In this document: positions 60,625 through 64,000 of the stretch, piece by piece | How the letters are laid out: each line of letters opens with the position of its first letter | Position numbering within the stretch: position 1 is the first letter of the stretch | DNA from: CAVUPF01 sp963777915 | GTDB lineage: Bacteria; Actinomycetota; Thermoleophilia; Solirubrobacterales; 70-9 | DNA: 64,000 nt | NCBI GenBank assembly: GCA_963777915.1 | Contig: CAVZSH010000003.1 | Span: forward strand, 1-64,000 | Reading direction: 5' to 3' | Translations under genes and position numbers: made by a program | The notes under the pieces: generated by a model | What the model was told of the DNA's origin: nothing | Database searches by the model: none | What the model saw: the letters and a program-made list of their open reading frames with translations, nothing else

Positions 60625-61791
60625 CTAACCGGCGCAGAAGAGCTCGTAGTCGGGGAACCTTCCCAGCTCAGACTCGGGGATCTCGGCGGCTTTCGCTCCA
60701 CAGATCGGGCAGTCGGGGTCGCGCCGTACCTTCAGCTCGGTGAAGCGGGTGCTGAGCGCCTCGAAGAGGAGGAGGCGGCCGATGAGCGGCTCGCCTACGC
60801 CGAGCACCAGCTTGATCACCTCGTTTGCCTGGAGCAGGCCCATCGTCCCGGCCATCACTCCGAGCACGCCGTTGGCGGAGCAGCTCGGCGCCAGCTCGGC
60901 CGGCGGCGGAGTCGGGTAAAGGCAGCGGTAGCAGGGCCCCTCGAAGGGGACGAAGGTGGAGATCTGGCCGTCGAAGCTGAGGATCGAGGCGGAGACGACC
61001 GGCTTGCGCAGGCGCACCGAGGCATCGTTGAGCAGATAGCGGGTGGGGAAGTTGTCGGCCCCGTCGACGATCACGTCGTAGGCCTCGATGACCTCGAGGA
61101 TGTTGGAGGCGTCAAGGCGCATCCGGTGCTCGACCACGTCGACGTCGGGGTTGAGCGCCTCGATCGTGAGGCGCGCCGACTCGGTCTTCGGCATCCCGAT
61201 TCGCTCCGTGTTGTGGATCACCTGGCGCTGCAGGTTTGAGGCATCGACCACGTCATCGTCGACCAGCCCGAGCGTGCCGATGCCGGCCGCCGCCAGGTAG
61301 AGCGCGGTAGGGGCGCCGAGGCCGCCGGCTCCGACCAGCAGGACCTTCGCATTCAGCAGTTTCAACTGGCCCTCGACGCCGACCTCGGGGAGAAGCGTGT
61401 GGCGGGAATAGCGGTCGCGCTGCTCGGCGGTCATTCCCTCGGCGGCGAGAACCGGCAGGCCCTGTTCCTGCCAGGCGAGGATGCCGCCCGCCATCGAGGC
61501 GACGTCCTCGTAGCCCAGCCCCTGCAGCTGGGCGGCGGCGATCGCGGAGCGGTTGCCGCTGCGGCAGTAGAGGATCGTGCGGACCGAGCGGTCGGGGGCG
61601 GCAGCGGCGATCTCCTCGACGAGGAGGCCCGGCGGCACGAGCTTGCCCCCCTCGATGTGGGCCTCCTGGTACTCGTGTGGCTCACGGGTGTCGATCAAGA
61701 CGACCTCGCCACCTTTGATCTCCTCCGCAGCCTCGAACGGCTCGATCTCCTCGATCTGCGTCTGGGTGCCCACCTCGGCGCTGGTCGTCAT
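60625..61791 (-). CDS. moeZ: Adenylyltransferase/sulfurtransferase MoeZ, rhodanese domain first
   Basis: A 388-residue E1-like enzyme that adenylates CysO (and possibly MoaD) and then supplies sulfur. A rhodanese domain (about 15-117) comes first, with active-site Cys76 in 'ILYCRSGNRSAIAA'. The ThiF/MoeB domain (about 120-388) follows: 'RYSRHTLLPEVGVEGQLKLL', ATP loop 'LLVGAGGLGAPTALYL', 'LQRQVIHNTERIGMPKTES', 'DGADNFPTRYLLND' and zinc cysteines 'CYRCLYP' and 'CPICG'. In mycobacterial MoeZ the order is reversed. AGGAG lies five bases before the ATG. Confidence 0.9.
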   Translation of the reverse strand: MTTSAEVGTQTQIEEIEPFEAAEEIKGGEVVLIDTREPHEYQEAHIEGGKLVPPGLLVEEIAAAAPDRSVRTILYCRSGNRSAIAAAQLQGLGYEDVASMAGGILAWQEQGLPVLAAEGMTAEQRDRYSRHTLLPEVGVEGQLKLLNAKVLLVGAGGLGAPTALYLAAAGIGTLGLVDDDVVDASNLQRQVIHNTERIGMPKTESARLTIEALNPDVDVVEHRMRLDASNILEVIEAYDVIVDGADNFPTRYLLNDASVRLRKPVVSASILSFDGQISTFVPFEGPCYRCLYPTPPPAELAPSCSANGVLGVMAGTMGLLQANEVIKLVLGVGEPLIGRLLLFEALSTRFTELKVRRDPDCPICGAKAAEIPESELGRFPDYELFCAG

Positions 61792-61818
61792 TGAATCTCC
61801 TAAATCCGGATCGGCTTT

Positions 61819-61835
61819 ACTTCAAAAAGTATAGC
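61819..61835 (-). promoter_or_regulatory. Promoter of moeZ, copy 2 of the 17-bp repeat
   Basis: The same GCTATACTTTTTGAAGT as before cysM. TATACT lies 36 bases before the moeZ ATG, so this copy gives a short leader containing the AGGAG site, unlike the leaderless cysM copy. Confidence 0.55.
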
Positions 61836-61877
61836 GAGGCCCAGGCAGCCTCCCAACGCCACCCCGTGGCCCCTGCC

Positions 61878-61891
61878 TGCCTGGCCAGGCA
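61878..61891. other. 14-bp perfect palindrome between moeZ and htpX
   Basis: TGCCTGGCCAGGCA is self-complementary. It lies 60 bases past the htpX stop and about 45 bases upstream of the moeZ promoter, so it could end htpX transcription or be an operator for moeZ. No decision is possible from sequence. Confidence 0.35.
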
Positions 61892-61950
61892 CATATAGCC
61901 GCGAGCAGGGCTCGTCCGTTGGGCCGGGGCGAAGCGACGGAGACCGCTGC

Positions 61951-62811
61951 CTAAAGAGACGGGCGCATCTGTCGAAGCCGCTTGACGCGCTCCTCGATCG
62001 GCGGATGCGTGGAGAACAGGCCGGCTACGCCCTTGCTGGAGAAAGGCTTGACGATGTAGAGCGGCTCCGCCGCCTGGTTGACCTGCATCGGCATCTGCGT
62101 CGCGCCCTGATCGAGCCGCAGCAGGGCGCTGGCCAGCGCCTCGGGGTTGCCGCAGATTTCGGCCCCGCCGGCGTCGGCGGCGAACTCCCGCTGGCGCGAG
62201 ATCGAGAGTTGGATGATCGTCGCTGCGATCGGCGCAAGCAGGACCAGCGCCAGCGATGAGATCAGGCCAAGCGGCGAGTTGTTGTCCTCGCCTCCGAACC
62301 AGATCAGCATGTAGGCGAGGTAGGTGATCGCCGCGCCGATCGTCGCCGCCACCGACTGGATCAAGATGTCGCGGTGCTTGACGTGGGTGAGCTCGTGGGA
62401 GAGCACGCCGCGCAGCTCTTCGTCGGAGAGGAGACTGAGAATGCCGCGGGTGACGGCGACCGCCGCGTGCTGCGGGTTGCGACCGGTGGCGAAGGCGTTG
62501 GGCTGGTCGACGGGGATCACGTAGAGGCGTGGCATCGGCAAATCGGCGCGCGTCGTCAGTTCGCGGATCATCTGGTAGAGCTTCGGCGCTTCGGCTTCGG
62601 AGATCGGCTTGGCGCCGCTCATCGTCAGCGCAAGTTTGTCGCTGAAGTAGTAGGAGCCCAGGTTCATCAGGGCCGCCATGAAGAGGAAGAGCAGCGCGGT
62701 CGAGGCGCCGCCTATCGCGAAGCCGATCACGACGAGCAGCCCCGAGAGGGTTGCCAGCAGGATCGTCGTGCGGAGGGTCGCTCCGAAGTTCGATTGCTTG
62801 GTGGTGGTCAT
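61951..62811 (-). CDS. htpX: HtpX-type membrane zinc protease
   Basis: A 286-residue M48 peptidase that degrades damaged membrane proteins. Two N-terminal helices ('TTILLATLSGLLVVIGFAIG', 'STALLFLFMAALMNLG') precede the cytosolic domain with 'PNAFATGRNPQHAAVAVTRG', the zinc motif 'GVLSHELTHVKHRD' (HExxH) and the distal glutamate in 'QREFAADAGGAEI'. Two further helices lie after the zinc motif. It ends '-FSTHPPIEERVKRLRQM', as usual. Divergent from the Rrf2 regulator gene. Confidence 0.94.
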   Translation of the reverse strand: MTTTKQSNFGATLRTTILLATLSGLLVVIGFAIGGASTALLFLFMAALMNLGSYYFSDKLALTMSGAKPISEAEAPKLYQMIRELTTRADLPMPRLYVIPVDQPNAFATGRNPQHAAVAVTRGILSLLSDEELRGVLSHELTHVKHRDILIQSVAATIGAAITYLAYMLIWFGGEDNNSPLGLISSLALVLLAPIAATIIQLSISRQREFAADAGGAEICGNPEALASALLRLDQGATQMPMQVNQAAEPLYIVKPFSSKGVAGLFSTHPPIEERVKRLRQMRPSL

Positions 62812-62876
62812 CGCTGTGGTGCTCCTGGTCGGGTGCCCTGCAGATTATGACGCAGCCCCATAACCGACCGCTTCAG

Positions 62877-62882
62877 TAGGAT
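62877..62882 (+). promoter_or_regulatory. -10 element (TAGGAT) of the Rrf2 gene
   Basis: TAGGAT ends nine bases before the ATG at 62892, the same near-leaderless spacing seen at 3092 and 3144. Confidence 0.4.
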
Positions 62883-62891
62883 TTAAGAGCG

Positions 62892-63365
62892 ATGTTGTTC
62901 TCGACCAAAGCCGAGTATGGGGTGCGACTGATGGTCGAGCTGGGGCGGCAGCCCGGCTCGGTCCCGATCTCGCTCAGCGCCGTCGCCGAGGCTGAGCGGC
63001 TGCCGCTCTCCTACCTCGAGCATCTGGTCGCGAAACTGCGCAAGGCGGGCCTCGTCACCTCTACTCGCGGCGCTCACGGCGGCTACTGCCTGGCCAAGCC
63101 GGCAGAGAAGATCACGCTGGACGCGGTGGTCGAGGCCCTGGAGGGGCAGATCGCCCCGATGGAGTGCTTCCACGAGACGCCCGAGGGCAAGGTGTTGTGC
63201 TCGCACGAGAGCGACGGCGACCGCGCCTGCGCGACGAAGCTGCTGTGGACGCGGGTGCAGGGCGGCGTGACGAAGGCGCTGGCCGGCACGACGCTGGCCG
63301 AGCTGGTGGACTTCGCCGGCCCCGAGGCGCGCCGCGAGACCGCGGCGCTCGGCAGCGCCGCCTGA
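62892..63365 (+). CDS. Rrf2-family Fe-S-type regulator of the suf operon
   Basis: A 157-residue Rrf2 (IscR/SufR-like) regulator. The winged helix is 'FSTKAEYGVRLMVELGRQPG', 'LSYLEHLVAKLRKAGLVTST' and the wing 'RGAHGGYCLAKPAEKITL'. Cysteines 92, 103 and 113 ('MECFHET', 'VLCSHES', 'RACATKLLW') are spaced like the cluster ligands of the family, though with wider gaps than in IscR. It directly precedes sufC with 26 bases between, so it very likely controls Fe-S cluster assembly according to cluster status. Confidence 0.88.
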   Translation: MLFSTKAEYGVRLMVELGRQPGSVPISLSAVAEAERLPLSYLEHLVAKLRKAGLVTSTRGAHGGYCLAKPAEKITLDAVVEALEGQIAPMECFHETPEGKVLCSHESDGDRACATKLLWTRVQGGVTKALAGTTLAELVDFAGPEARRETAALGSAA

Positions 63366-63391
63366 CCCTGAAACCCAGAAACGGAGTGAAA

Positions 63392-64000
<609 letters not shown>

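Overview
This window is GC-rich, gene-dense bacterial chromosome with many short or overlapping gene junctions (ATGA, GTGA, TTGA, TGATG) and frequent GTG/TTG starts. The gene content points to Actinomycetota: GuaB3-type IMP-dehydrogenase relative, a MoeZ-CysO-CysM-Mec thiocarboxylate cysteine pathway, the rplM-rpsI-glmM-glmS-acpS-nnr-alr order, HU, and an Rrf2-SufC junction. A deep-branching class such as Thermoleophilia is a reasonable guess, but it is an inference. No rRNA, tRNA, CRISPR, prophage or insertion sequence was recognised, and no gene-free stretch exceeds 300 bases.

Region 1 (1-14.4 kb) is respiratory. A plus-strand locus at 3.16-6.89 kb encodes relatives of cytochrome oxidase subunits II and I, heme O synthase and two small membrane proteins. 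It is followed by a diheme cytochrome c lipoprotein and heme A synthase. A second, minus-strand operon (ctaC-ctaD-USP-like-ctaE-small protein, 14.4-9.9 kb) encodes a canonical caa3/aa3-type oxidase. The first subunit I/II pair keeps the fold but has lost almost every metal ligand: CuB histidines, heme a3 ligand, one low-spin heme ligand and the CuA cysteines and histidine. This intact but apparently non-catalytic oxidase pair is the most unusual thing in the window.

Region 2 (14.4-22.5 kb) carries a glycosyltransferase, a small zinc-ribbon gene, a secreted protein, and a plus-strand operon of an AtzG-like protein, an amidase, a DrrA-type ABC exporter with two permeases, and a glycoside hydrolase. 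Region 3 (22.3-33.7 kb, minus) is the housekeeping run rplM-rpsI-glmM-glmS-DUF3352-acpS-nnr-CBS-alr-cca-infA (ribosome, amino sugar and D-alanine supply, tRNA maturation). Region 4 (33.8-44.7 kb) holds a Zur/Fur regulator with a zinc-type ABC uptake operon and a Fur/Zur-like box, lgt, guaA, guaB3, a PfkB kinase, a D-Ala-D-Ala carboxypeptidase, a LysM protein and HU. Region 5 (44.8-57 kb) has tldD/pmbA with two small partners, a CDF metal exporter, rdgB, rph, a glycosyltransferase, nadB and hydantoinase/oxoprolinase hyuAB. Region 6 (57-64 kb) has a DUF1802 gene, a degenerate peptidase-MA-like gene, the sulfur-carrier cysteine cluster, htpX, an Rrf2 regulator and the start of sufC.

Reading-frame quality is very uneven. 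From 14.4 to 44.7 kb many genes, including essential ones (infA, guaA, glmM, lgt), are broken by single-base indels, and the zinc operon is almost unreadable. From 44.8 kb to the end, and from 1 to 14.4 kb, frames are clean. This looks like local assembly or consensus error rather than gene decay, so disrupted genes are listed as one gene spanning the recovered frames.
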